Position numbers and translations under genes: made by a program. Source: Bacteroidales bacterium (GTDB lineage Bacteria > Bacteroidota > Bacteroidia > Bacteroidales > Muribaculaceae). From it: 64,000 nucleotides of DNA. The DNA lies in contig SFFL01000004.1 in the NCBI GenBank assembly GCA_004557825.1, positions 1-64,000 of the forward strand, written 5' to 3'. The notes beneath the pieces were generated by a model that made no database searches, was not told the DNA's origin, and saw only the letters and a program-made list of their open reading frames with translations. The first letter of the stretch is position 1. Every line of letters starts with the position of its first letter. Shown here piece by piece: positions 23,720 through 31,106 of the stretch.

Positions 23720-25177
23720 ATGATTTACCGCATATTTCCCCCGGATGAGCTAATCGAGGAAGGCCTTGTGAGCCTTCCCCCCTCAAAATCCATCCTCAAC
23801 CGCCGCCTCATTATCGACGCCCTCGCCGCCCCCGGCGCCCCCTGTGCGGAAGCTGCTGCTGCCAGCTCCGAAGCCACCCCCGCCGCGCAGCCCCGTCCGG
23901 CCTTGTCCGGTGATCGGCCGTGCACGGCCGATTTCCCCGATTCCCCCGATCCCGCCCCCGAGGCCGTGGATGTGCAGATTATGCGCTCCTGCGTAGATGC
24001 CATCACCTCCTCCGTAAAGGGCACGATGGAGCTGAATGTGGGCGAATCGGGCACCGCCCTGCGTCTGCTCACCGCCCTGTTGGCCACCCGTCCTGAGGGC
24101 GAAGAATACATTCTAACCGGGCAGCCCGGCCTGCTGCACCGCCCTATGGCGCCCCTGGTCGACGCCCTGCGCACCCTCGGCGCCGACATCCGCTACCTCG
24201 ACCGCGAAGGCTTCGCGCCCCTGCGCATCGCATCCCGACCGCTCCCCGGCGGCTGCGTCTGCATCGACGCCTCCCTCTCCTCGCAGTTTGTGAGCGCCCT
24301 GATGCTCGTGGCTCCCGGCATGAAACAGGGACTCCGCATCGACTTCGACGGCGAACCAGCCTCGCTCCCCTACATAAAAATGACCGCCGCCATGATGCGT
24401 CACCGCGGCAGCCAGGTCGACCTCTCCCCCCTGGCTGTCGACATCAAGCCCGGCCAATACCACCCCGACACCGAAGAGGTGGAAGCCGACTGGTCGGCCG
24501 CCGCATTCTGGTATGAAACCGTGGCCCTCACCGCCGGATGGATCACCCTCACCGGCGACCCGGGCACCACACTCCTGCCCCTCGACCAATCCGTGCAGGG
24601 CGACGCCCGTGCCGCCGAGTTCTTCGAGTGCCTCGGCGTGCTCACCGAGCCCTCCGAGGAGCACGACAACGCCCTGAGCCTCTCCCCCTCGCCCGAAGTC
24701 TACGGCCGCCTCGACCTCGACCTGCGCGACTACCCCGATATGGCGCCATCGTTGGCCGTGACCTGCTGTATGCTCGGCGTGCCCTTTAAATTCGTAGGCC
24801 TGGAAGCCCTCGCCGCCAAAGAAACCGACCGCCTCACAGCCATTGTGGAAGAGATGGAGAAAGTGGGCTGCACCGTAGAACGCATCCGCGACTACGGCCT
24901 GGAATGGGAAGGCCGACGCCACCCCATCACCACAATGCCCATCTTCGACCCCCACGGCGACCACCGCATGGCTATGGCCCTGGCCCCCATCGCCGCCTAC
25001 ATCCCCGGCATCCTCCTGGCCGACCCCGACTGCGTCGCCAAATCCTACCCCACCTTCTGGGCCAACCTCCGCTCCCTCGGCTTCACCATCGAGGAAGCCT
25101 CCTCCCCCTTGAAAAGCCCCGCATCTCCGGAAGCCTCCGAAAGCGCCTCCTCCGAAGCCCCATCCCCCGAAGGCTAA
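23720..25177 (+). CDS. aroA: 3-phosphoshikimate 1-carboxyvinyltransferase (EPSP synthase) with in-frame repeat insertion
   Basis: Shikimate-pathway enzyme joining PEP to shikimate-3-phosphate. Family marks: LPPSKSILNRRLIIDAL (S3P/PEP binding), LNVGESGTALRLLTALLA, LLHRPMAPLVDALRTLGA, SSQFVSALMLVAP, AKETDRLTAIVEEM and FDPHGDHRMAMALAPIA. About 45 extra residues, absent from ordinary EPSP synthases, lie between IIDAL and VDVQIMRSCVDAI (roughly residues 37-82). They are Ala/Pro-rich and encode the intergenic palindrome ATCGGCCGTGCACGGCCGAT (23913-23932), read as GDRPCTADF. The frame stays open, so the enzyme is probably made with this loop. The C-terminus also has a Ser/Pro/Ala/Glu tail. The ATG at 23720 is preferred over a TTG two codons earlier. 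aroB lies 4 kb downstream on the other strand. Confidence 0.93.
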   Translation: MIYRIFPPDELIEEGLVSLPPSKSILNRRLIIDALAAPGAPCAEAAAASSEATPAAQPRPALSGDRPCTADFPDSPDPAPEAVDVQIMRSCVDAITSSVKGTMELNVGESGTALRLLTALLATRPEGEEYILTGQPGLLHRPMAPLVDALRTLGADIRYLDREGFAPLRIASRPLPGGCVCIDASLSSQFVSALMLVAPGMKQGLRIDFDGEPASLPYIKMTAAMMRHRGSQVDLSPLAVDIKPGQYHPDTEEVEADWSAAAFWYETVALTAGWITLTGDPGTTLLPLDQSVQGDARAAEFFECLGVLTEPSEEHDNALSLSPSPEVYGRLDLDLRDYPDMAPSLAVTCCMLGVPFKFVGLEALAAKETDRLTAIVEEMEKVGCTVERIRDYGLEWEGRRHPITTMPIFDPHGDHRMAMALAPIAAYIPGILLADPDCVAKSYPTFWANLRSLGFTIEEASSPLKSPASPEASESASSEAPSPEG

Positions 25178-25518
25178 ACCGCCCCGCAAGCGCCGCCTCC
25201 TCCCCAGAAGGCGCCCCGGCCAGCTCCACTTCAGCCGCCAGCGAAGTTTCCAGCAAGGCCGGATCCGCTGGTAGGGGCGCGATATATCGCGGCCGCATCA
25301 TCGGAGGTGATATCCTCGGAAGAAATATCATCGGCGATAAAATCATCGGCGAAAAAATCCATCCGGGCGCGGCCGCGATATATCGCGCCCCTACAGGCCT
25401 CTCCGCCGCGCCTCCTGCCGCGCCCCTACAGGTCTCTCTGCCGAGCCTCCCGCCGCGCATCTCCACCGAGCCGGGAGCTAAATCTTATAAATCTTATAAT
25501 TCTTATAAATCTTATAAG
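25178..25518. repeat. Inverted REP pair with internal repeats, then 9-nt TCTTATAAA tandem repeat
   Basis: A REP hairpin GTAGGGGCGCGATATATCGC (25271-25296) and its inverted partner ending CGCGCCCCTACAGG (25364-25400) enclose about 70 bp made of ATCATCGG/CGATAAA units. A partial third copy follows at 25412-25432. At 25483-25518 four 9-nt units TCTTATAAA/T/A/G lie 6 bp before the next ATG. Confidence 0.8.
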
Positions 25519-25524
25519 CGGAAA

Positions 25525-26076
25525 ATGATTGTAGCACTGATCTTGATTGCCATTCTTGTAGGCACAGGCCTTGTGCTTTACCTCCACCACCGCCTCACCA
25601 CCCCCGGTGGAGGCTCCCCCCAAGAAGCCTCCACCGGCAGCGCCCTCTCCCCCGGCGGAGCGCAAAGCAGCGCCCTCTACCAAGAAGACGCCCCGCAAAG
25701 CTCCTCTCAAGGCGCTGCAGCAGCTCAACAGGCCGCCCCGGCGCCTGAAGCCCAAGCGGCGGAGGATGCGGATATCGACACGGGGGTGTGCTGCGGTATG
25801 CACATCACCTGCGAAAAAGACTCGCTGCTGGCCGATGTCAGCCCCGAGGTGGAATACTTCGATGACGAGGAACTTGACCGCTTTCGCGGCCGCGATGCCG
25901 AGGCTTATACCGACCCGGAAATCGAAGAATTTCGCGAAGTGCTGCTCACCCTCCTCCCCACCGATATCGCCCCCTGGGCGCGCTCCATACAGTTGCGCGG
26001 CATCACCCTCCCCACCCCGGTGCGCGAGGAACTACTGATGATTGTGGCCGAGGCCCGCGCCGCCCACAGCGGCTGA
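25525..26076 (+). CDS. Small membrane-anchored protein with conserved CCGxHxxCEKDSLL domain
   Basis: A 183-residue protein of a Bacteroidales family whose members are sometimes labelled phospholipase without support; the function is unknown. An N-terminal membrane helix MIVALILIAILVGTGLVLYLHH is followed by a low-complexity Ala/Ser/Gln/Pro linker (residues 25-82). The conserved domain then reads TGVCCGMHITCEKDSLLADVSPEVEYFDDEELDRFRGRDAEAYTDPEIEEFREVLLTLLPTDIAPWARSIQLRGITLP. The ATG at 25525 fits the family N-terminus; the open frame continues far upstream only through repeats and antisense aroA sequence. The Cys-Cys-Gly and Cys pattern suggests metal binding (inference). Confidence 0.75.
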   Translation: MIVALILIAILVGTGLVLYLHHRLTTPGGGSPQEASTGSALSPGGAQSSALYQEDAPQSSSQGAAAAQQAAPAPEAQAAEDADIDTGVCCGMHITCEKDSLLADVSPEVEYFDDEELDRFRGRDAEAYTDPEIEEFREVLLTLLPTDIAPWARSIQLRGITLPTPVREELLMIVAEARAAHSG

Positions 26077-26097
26077 AGCCCCCGTAGCCCGGCCGCG

Positions 26098-26245
26098 GCT
26101 ACTTTAGCTAAGTTAGCTAAGATAGCTACTATAGCTAAGTTAGCAGCAAAAGCCTCTCCGCTCCGCCTCCTGTTCTCCTGTGCTCCTGTCGAAGCTCCGC
26201 CTGTCGTTATGTCTTTCTGTCCTCTTCATAAGCCTGTATTTCTGT
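26098..26245 (-). repeat. 9-nt tandem repeats and inverted module C before znuB-like gene
   Basis: Five 9-nt units (GCTACTTTA, GCTAAGTTA, GCTAAGATA, GCTACTATA, GCTAAGTTA) at 26098-26142 are followed by GCAGCAAAAGCC, CTCCTGTTCTCCTGTGCTCC and TTATGTCTTTCTGTCC. Same order as at 6723-6990. Confidence 0.8.
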
Positions 26246-26252
26246 CTATTCT

Positions 26253-27080
26253 ATGCTTGAATATCAGTTCTTTATAAATGCCCTGATTGGGGTGGTACTT
26301 ATCTCGGCCGCCGCGGCAGTGATCGGCACCTATGTGGTGGCACGCCGATTGGTGGCCGTGGCAGGCGGCATCACCCATTCCTGTTTCGGCGGACTGGGCC
26401 TGGGGTGCTATCTGGGCGTCAGCCCGATGGCTGTGGCAGGCGTGTTTGCCGTGGCCTCCGCCCTGGGTGTGGAGTGGCTGTCGACCCGCCAACGCCTCCG
26501 CGAGGATTCTGCCATAGCCGTGATATGGGCCGTGGGGATGGCTATCGGTGTACTGTTTGTGTTTCTCACCCCCGGTTTTGTGCCGGAACTTAACAGCTTC
26601 CTCTTCGGCAATATCCTCACCATCTCCGCGCTCGACCTGTGGATATTCGGCGCCTATCTCGTCGTGCTGGCCGCCTTCTTCCTGTGGCAGCGCCGGGCCA
26701 TCGTGGCCTGCGCCTTCGATGTGGACTTCGCCACGGTGTCGCACCTCCCCGTACACGCCATCAACACCACAATGATCATCCTCGTGTCGGTATGCATCGT
26801 GCTGACAATCCGCCTGGTAGGCGTGATGCTGCTGATGTCGATGCTGTCGCTTCCCCAGCTCACCGCCGAAGTGTTTGCCCACCGCTTCAACCGGATTATG
26901 GGTATCTCGGTAGTGGTGTCGCTCCTGTGCAGCGTGGGTGGCCTGCTGCTGGGCACCGTAGTAGACGTGCCCTGTTCGGCGCTGATCGTAATCGTAATGG
27001 CCGCCGCGTTCTTCCTGGCGCGCCTCTCTGCCGGCCTCCGCAGCCGCCTGCAGCGCCGGCGCCCCGCTCCTGAAATATAA
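26253..27080 (+). CDS. Metal ABC transporter permease (ZnuB/MntB type)
   Basis: Membrane subunit of an ABC-3 family importer for zinc, manganese or iron. The 275 residues form about eight helices. Recognisable are AAAAVIGTYVVARRLVAVAGGITHSCFGGLGLG near the N-terminus (the conserved ISHAxxxG-like metal path), EDSAIAVIWAVGMAIGVLF, FLFGNILTIS, and RLVGVMLLMSMLSLPQLTAE near 190-210. No ATPase or binding protein is adjacent in the window, which is unusual. It heads a tight three-gene run (21 and 11 bp spacings) with the GH25 and RluA genes. The metal cannot be predicted from the permease alone. Confidence 0.88.
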   Translation: MLEYQFFINALIGVVLISAAAAVIGTYVVARRLVAVAGGITHSCFGGLGLGCYLGVSPMAVAGVFAVASALGVEWLSTRQRLREDSAIAVIWAVGMAIGVLFVFLTPGFVPELNSFLFGNILTISALDLWIFGAYLVVLAAFFLWQRRAIVACAFDVDFATVSHLPVHAINTTMIILVSVCIVLTIRLVGVMLLMSMLSLPQLTAEVFAHRFNRIMGISVVVSLLCSVGGLLLGTVVDVPCSALIVIVMAAAFFLARLSAGLRSRLQRRRPAPEI

Positions 27081-27101
27081 ATCCATAAAAAGCCCAAAGC
27101 C

Positions 27102-27848
27102 TTGATTGCCATCCACATATCGCGCTACATTCTGAAAGGAATCATCCTCACCATAGCACTGGTGCTGCTATGGCTGCTTGGCAATATGGCCTACAACCGC
27201 TGGTTTGCCGAGGGGGCCAAGCCCGACCGCGCCCTCTACCCCCTGCGCGGCATCGATGTGAGCCACCACAACGGCGACATCGACTTCGGCGCCCTCACCC
27301 CGGCCGAAGCCGATGTATCTTTCATCTACATCAAGGCCACCGAGGGCACCGACTTCGTCGACCCGGACTTCACCGCCAACGCCCGCAAGGCGCTGGAAGC
27401 CGGTATCCCCGCAGGGGCATATCATTTCTTCCGCTACGATACCGACGGCGAACTGCAGGCGCTCAACTTCCTGCAGGCCCTTCGCGGCCGCCCCTTCCCG
27501 CTACCGCCGGCCATCGATGTGGAGGATTGCGGCAATCCCGACGGCAACACCACAGCCAAGATCGTGGAGCGTCTGCGCACGCTTACCCTCCTGCTGGCCG
27601 AGGAGGGCTACACCCCGGTGATTTACACAAATCTCGACGGCTACCACCGCCTGATTAAGGGAAATTTCGACCATCTACCCCTCTGGATTTCCTCGTTCTC
27701 CTATCCGCCGCTCGACACCGACCCCGACAACCGCCGCTGGGCCCTCTGGCAGTACTCGCATCGCGGAAGCGTCAGCGGCATCGGCAAGGCCACCGATCTC
27801 AATGTAGTCAATCCAGCCAACCCCCTCAAGGGCTTAACTCAGAAATAA
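27102..27848 (+). CDS. GH25 lysozyme-like muramidase, membrane-anchored
   Basis: Predicted peptidoglycan hydrolase cleaving MurNAc-GlcNAc bonds. A single N-terminal membrane segment (YILKGIILTIALVLLWLLGNMA) is followed by the GH25 barrel: LRGIDVSHHNGDIDF with catalytic-region Asp, FIYIKATEGTDFVDPDF, GIPAGAYHFFRYD, PAIDVEDCGNP (catalytic Asp-x-Glu) and WALWQYSHRGSVSGIGKATDLNVV. Length is normal. The start is TTG at 27102; the next in-frame ATG would remove the membrane anchor. Probably located in the periplasm, tethered to the inner membrane. Co-transcribed with its neighbours by spacing. Confidence 0.9.
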   Translation: MIAIHISRYILKGIILTIALVLLWLLGNMAYNRWFAEGAKPDRALYPLRGIDVSHHNGDIDFGALTPAEADVSFIYIKATEGTDFVDPDFTANARKALEAGIPAGAYHFFRYDTDGELQALNFLQALRGRPFPLPPAIDVEDCGNPDGNTTAKIVERLRTLTLLLAEEGYTPVIYTNLDGYHRLIKGNFDHLPLWISSFSYPPLDTDPDNRRWALWQYSHRGSVSGIGKATDLNVVNPANPLKGLTQK

Positions 27849-27859
27849 ACATTACCGAT

Positions 27860-28789
27860 ATGGCTAATAAACAATACAAGGGCGCCAAACCGGGCGCCGA
27901 GCGCAACCGTTTCACCCCCGACACGGTGCGCAATTTCACCTCTTCCGCCGACACCACTCTCCTCCCATTCCTGCTCGAAAATATGCCTGAGCGCAAGCGC
28001 ACCGGCGTGAAAGAGCTGCTTAAATACAACCAGGTGATGGTCGACGGCGAGGTCACCACACAGTTCGACACCCCCGTAAAGCAGGGCACCAAAGTCAGCG
28101 TCAACCTCACCCGCCCCTTCGTAGTGTTCTATAACCGCCGCCTGAAGCTCGTCTATGAGGACGACGACATAATCGTGGTGAACAAGGGCTACGGCCTCCT
28201 CTCGGTGGGCACCGACAAGGTGCGTCAGGGCACCGCCTACTCCATCCTACGCGAGTATCTCAAGACCAAGGACCCGCGCAACAAGCTCTTCATCGTGCAC
28301 CGTCTCGACCAGCACACCTCCGGTCTGATGGTCTTCGCCAAATCAATCCAGGCCAAGGAGAATCTGCAGCACAACTGGAACAATATGGTGCTCCGGCGGC
28401 AGTATGTCTGCGTGGTGGAGGGGAAGGTAACGCCCCCCGATGGGGTGGTCAACACCCTCCTGGCCGAGAATTCGCAGCATATCGTCTACGTGACCGACGA
28501 CCCCAAGCTGGGCAAACCGGCTATGACGCGCTACAGCACACTTGAGGCCGGCAACGGCTACACTCTGCTCGAAGTGCAACTCGAAACCGGCCGCAAAAAC
28601 CAGATCCGCGTACATATGAAGGAGATAGGGCACCCCATTGCGGGCGACCGCCGCTACGGCGCCAAGACCTCGCCCATCTCGCGCCTGGCGCTCCACGCGC
28701 TCACCCTCCGCTTCGTGCACCCCATCACCCGCAAACTCATGGACTTCACCACCCCCATCCCCGCCTCCTTCGCCGCCGCAGTGCGATAA
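27860..28789 (+). CDS. RluA-family pseudouridine synthase
   Basis: Converts specific uridines of rRNA or tRNA to pseudouridine. An S4-like N-terminal part (LLPFLLENMPERKRTGVKELLKYNQVMVDGEV) precedes the catalytic domain with VYEDDDIIVVNKGYGLLSV, the active-site motif HRLDQHTSGLMVFAKS (catalytic Asp), LEVQLETGRKNQIRVHMKEIGHPIAGDRRYGA and LALHALTLRFVHP. At 309 residues it fits the family. It starts 11 bp after the GH25 stop. Which RNA position is modified cannot be told. Confidence 0.93.
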   Translation: MANKQYKGAKPGAERNRFTPDTVRNFTSSADTTLLPFLLENMPERKRTGVKELLKYNQVMVDGEVTTQFDTPVKQGTKVSVNLTRPFVVFYNRRLKLVYEDDDIIVVNKGYGLLSVGTDKVRQGTAYSILREYLKTKDPRNKLFIVHRLDQHTSGLMVFAKSIQAKENLQHNWNNMVLRRQYVCVVEGKVTPPDGVVNTLLAENSQHIVYVTDDPKLGKPAMTRYSTLEAGNGYTLLEVQLETGRKNQIRVHMKEIGHPIAGDRRYGAKTSPISRLALHALTLRFVHPITRKLMDFTTPIPASFAAAVR

Positions 28790-29038
28790 AAAATTGAAAA
28801 TTAAAAATTAAAAATTGAAAATTGGGCGGGCTTTGGCAGCCTCTCCTTGGCGCGAAGCCCCAGCAGCCCTTGTCCTGTTATCGGCCGTGCACGGCCGATA
28901 ACTCAACAAAGCTCACACCCCCGCCTCTCAACCATCCGGGCGCGGCCGCGATATATCGCGCCCCTACAAGCCTCTCCCCCTACAAGCCTCTCCGCTCCGG
29001 ATGGCAATTTTCAATTTTCAATTTTCAATTTGCGAAGC
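28790..29038. repeat. Repeat block: module F, palindrome B, inverted REP
   Basis: It contains AAAATTGAAAATTAAAAATT (28789-28820), palindrome ATCGGCCGTGCACGGCCGAT (28880-28899) within CCTTGTCCTGTT../..AACTCAACAAAG, inverted REP GATATATCGCGCCCCTACAA (28938-28972), and CGGATGGCAATTTTCAATTT (28997-29035). It lies between convergent genes and may serve as terminator. Confidence 0.8.
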
Positions 29039-30106
29039 TTAGGGGAGACCGAGGAGGTCGCGGTAGATGTCGAGGGCGGCGGTGATGTCGGCGTCGGTCT
29101 GGGGCACATTCACCTCCACCTGGCCGGGGGCGCGCAACAGGGTGCAGTTGATTGCATCCTTGCGGTCGTTTTTCTTGTCGTGATGCATAAACTTCAGCAA
29201 CTCGGGATAGTCGGCGCAGGAAATCTCGAAGGCGCCATAGTGGCGCTTCACGTAGTCGACGTAGGCGTTGAGCAGCTCGGAAGAGAAATCATATTTGATG
29301 CGCGACTGCACCAGCGCCACCACCATACCGAAGGCCACCGCATAACCGTGATTCAGAGGCGATTTGCGCTTCATCGCCAGCGACTCGAAGGCGTGGCCGA
29401 TAGTGTGCCCGAAGTTGAGCGCGCGCCGTGCGCCGCGATCCTCGCGGTCGGCCTCCACATAGCGCTCCTTCACGGCCACCGACTCCTTCAGCAGTTCCAG
29501 CAGCGACTCCGGGCGGTAGTTGGTCACGTCGTAGGCGAGCATCTTGCGGGTCAGTTCCTCCGATTCCACAAAACCGTGCTTGAGCATCTCGGCATAGCCC
29601 GACAGCTGTTCCTGCGAGGTGAGGGTATTGAAGAAAATTGTGGAAATAATCGCTACATCCGCGTCGCGGAAGAAGCCAATCTCATTCTTCAGACCGTTGA
29701 AATTGAAGCCGGTTTTGCCACCCACCGAGGCATCCACGGCGCAGAGCAGCGTGGTGGGCACATTTATAAAGGCGATGCCGCGCTTAAACGAAGCCGCGGC
29801 GAAAGCGCCCATATCGGTCACCACTCCCCCGCCGAGGTTGATGAGCAACGACCGGCGGTTGGCTTCGCCGTCGCTCAGCTTCTTCCAGATGGCCGATACT
29901 GTGTCGAGATTCTTAAACATCTCGCCGGCCTTGATGGCGATGACCGAGGCGGCAGCCACGGCCTTCGACTGGCTCCGGAGCAACGGCAGCACGAAGGCTT
30001 CGGTGTTGACATCCACCAGCACGTGGATTGAGGAGGGTTGCAGCCGTTCTACAATTTCATCGATTGTTTCGGCCACATAGTTTGTGAAAATCAGGGAAGA
30101 AGACAT
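29039..30106 (-). CDS. aroB: 3-dehydroquinate synthase
   Basis: Second shikimate-pathway step, cyclising DAHP to dehydroquinate with NAD and a divalent metal. The N-terminal NAD fold contains LLINLGGGVVTDMGAFAAASFKRGIAFINVPTTLLCAVDASVGGKTGFN, which is diagnostic. Metal ligands occur in GYAEMLKHGFV, LNFGHTIGHAFES and the later HGYAVAFGM. MHHDKKND is also conserved. Length 355 is normal. The ATG at 30106 is followed by MSSSLIFTNYVAE. It is convergent with the RluA gene and co-directional with the HAD gene. Confidence 0.95.
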   Translation of the reverse strand: MSSSLIFTNYVAETIDEIVERLQPSSIHVLVDVNTEAFVLPLLRSQSKAVAAASVIAIKAGEMFKNLDTVSAIWKKLSDGEANRRSLLINLGGGVVTDMGAFAAASFKRGIAFINVPTTLLCAVDASVGGKTGFNFNGLKNEIGFFRDADVAIISTIFFNTLTSQEQLSGYAEMLKHGFVESEELTRKMLAYDVTNYRPESLLELLKESVAVKERYVEADREDRGARRALNFGHTIGHAFESLAMKRKSPLNHGYAVAFGMVVALVQSRIKYDFSSELLNAYVDYVKRHYGAFEISCADYPELLKFMHHDKKNDRKDAINCTLLRAPGQVEVNVPQTDADITAALDIYRDLLGLP

Positions 30107-30112
30107 AATAGT

Positions 30113-30195
30113 GGGTAGTTCTTAGTGCTTAGTGGGGTAGATAGCCATCCGGGGCTGGGGCAGGCCTGCATTTTCAATTTTCAATTTTTAATTAT
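30113..30195 (-). repeat. Modules E and F between aroB and the HAD gene
   Basis: TAGTTCTTAGTGCTTAGTG (30116-30134) and CATTTTCAATTTTCAATTTTTA (30171-30192), the same modules as elsewhere in inverse orientation. Confidence 0.6.
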
Positions 30196-30933
30196 GCATT
30201 GAATGGCGGCGGCCAGGGAGGGCATAGTGGGGAAGACGAGGTGGGCGCCGGCGGCGGTCATCGCCGAGGCGGGGATGGGACCGGTGGTGACGGCTATAAC
30301 AAACGCGCCGCTGCGCGCTCCCGATTCCACGCCCAGAGGGGCGTTCTCAATCACTATCGACTGCTCGGGCTTCACCGAGGCCATCTCCATCGCCTTCAGG
30401 TAAGGCTCCGGAGAGGGTTTGCCATGGGCCACATCGGTGGCCGTCACACGCAGATTGTGGGGAAAAGCCCCCGGGAAATCGTCGTCGAGGCGGTTGAGCG
30501 AACTGAGCTGCTTGGAGCCGGTGACCAGCACACGGGTGATTCCCTCTGCCATAAGTGTGCGGAGCATCTGCGCCGCGCCGGGCATCACCGGCACCTTAGG
30601 CATCTCATTAAAATAACCTCCCTTCACGGCATAAAGTTCATCAGCCTCCTCATCGGTAGGCACATAGCCCTTGTCGCGCTTCCAGAGCATCTGGATGGTG
30701 GCGCGGCCGGTCATACCCTCATACAGATAGAACTCATCCTGGGGCACGGAGAGCCCCTCGCGGTCGGTCATCCGCTTCCAGGCGGCGGCGTGGGAACGCA
30801 TTGAGTCGATGAGCGTGCCGTCCATATCAATCAGCGCGGCCCGCGGCTGCCAGGAGCAGTTGTGGCGGCGGCAATACTCCCCGATGGCGGCGGCTATGGC
30901 GCCGGGTGTAATATCCAAGACATCATTATTCAT
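30181..30933 (-). CDS. HAD-superfamily sugar-phosphatase/phosphoglucomutase-like protein
   Basis: Haloacid-dehalogenase phosphohydrolase of the beta-phosphoglucomutase/Gph subclass. Motif I is IDMDGTLIDS (nucleophile and acid Asp), followed by a helical cap with WKRMTDREGL..LYEGMTGRATIQML. Motif II is LVTGSKQ, motif III the Lys in AHGKPSPEPYLKAME, and motif IV IVIENAPLGVESGARSG. Glu-Asn replaces the common Glu-Asp in motif IV (VIEN), as in beta-phosphoglucomutase relatives. An N-terminal extension of about 30 residues precedes the fold. A good promoter lies upstream. Substrate unknown. Confidence 0.85.
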   Translation of the reverse strand: MNNDVLDITPGAIAAAIGEYCRRHNCSWQPRAALIDMDGTLIDSMRSHAAAWKRMTDREGLSVPQDEFYLYEGMTGRATIQMLWKRDKGYVPTDEEADELYAVKGGYFNEMPKVPVMPGAAQMLRTLMAEGITRVLVTGSKQLSSLNRLDDDFPGAFPHNLRVTATDVAHGKPSPEPYLKAMEMASVKPEQSIVIENAPLGVESGARSGAFVIAVTTGPIPASAMTAAGAHLVFPTMPSLAAAIQCIIKN

Positions 30934-30996
30934 AGTGTGTTCTCCTCAATATTATATGTGCGTAACTGTTATCAAAATATCACCACGAAGCTACTG

Positions 30997-31027
30997 CAAA
31001 GATAGCATAAAACTTTTTCCTATCAAA
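30997..31027 (-). promoter_or_regulatory. Promoter for the HAD gene
   Basis: Read on the minus strand: TTTG (31024-31027), 19 nt, TATCTTTG (30997-31004). Full Bacteroidota consensus, 63 bp before the ATG. Confidence 0.75.
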
Positions 31028-31053
31028 GATTGCTATTAAACATCTAATATATT

Positions 31054-31084
31054 TTTGATTTTTGCTAAAAGATTTTTACCTTTG
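31054..31084 (+). promoter_or_regulatory. Promoter for lplA
   Basis: TTTG (31054-31057), 19 nt, TACCTTTG (31077-31084), 22 bp before the lplA ATG. It may drive the downstream glycine-cleavage genes as well. Confidence 0.75.
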
Positions 31085-31106
31085 GGGTGGCTCATAAATC
31101 ATACCG

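Noticed and set aside
24904..25524. Upstream extension of the small membrane protein gene into aroA and the REP pair
   Set aside because: The extension translates aroA in another frame and the inverted REPs; the membrane helix starts at the ATG 25525 as in the family.
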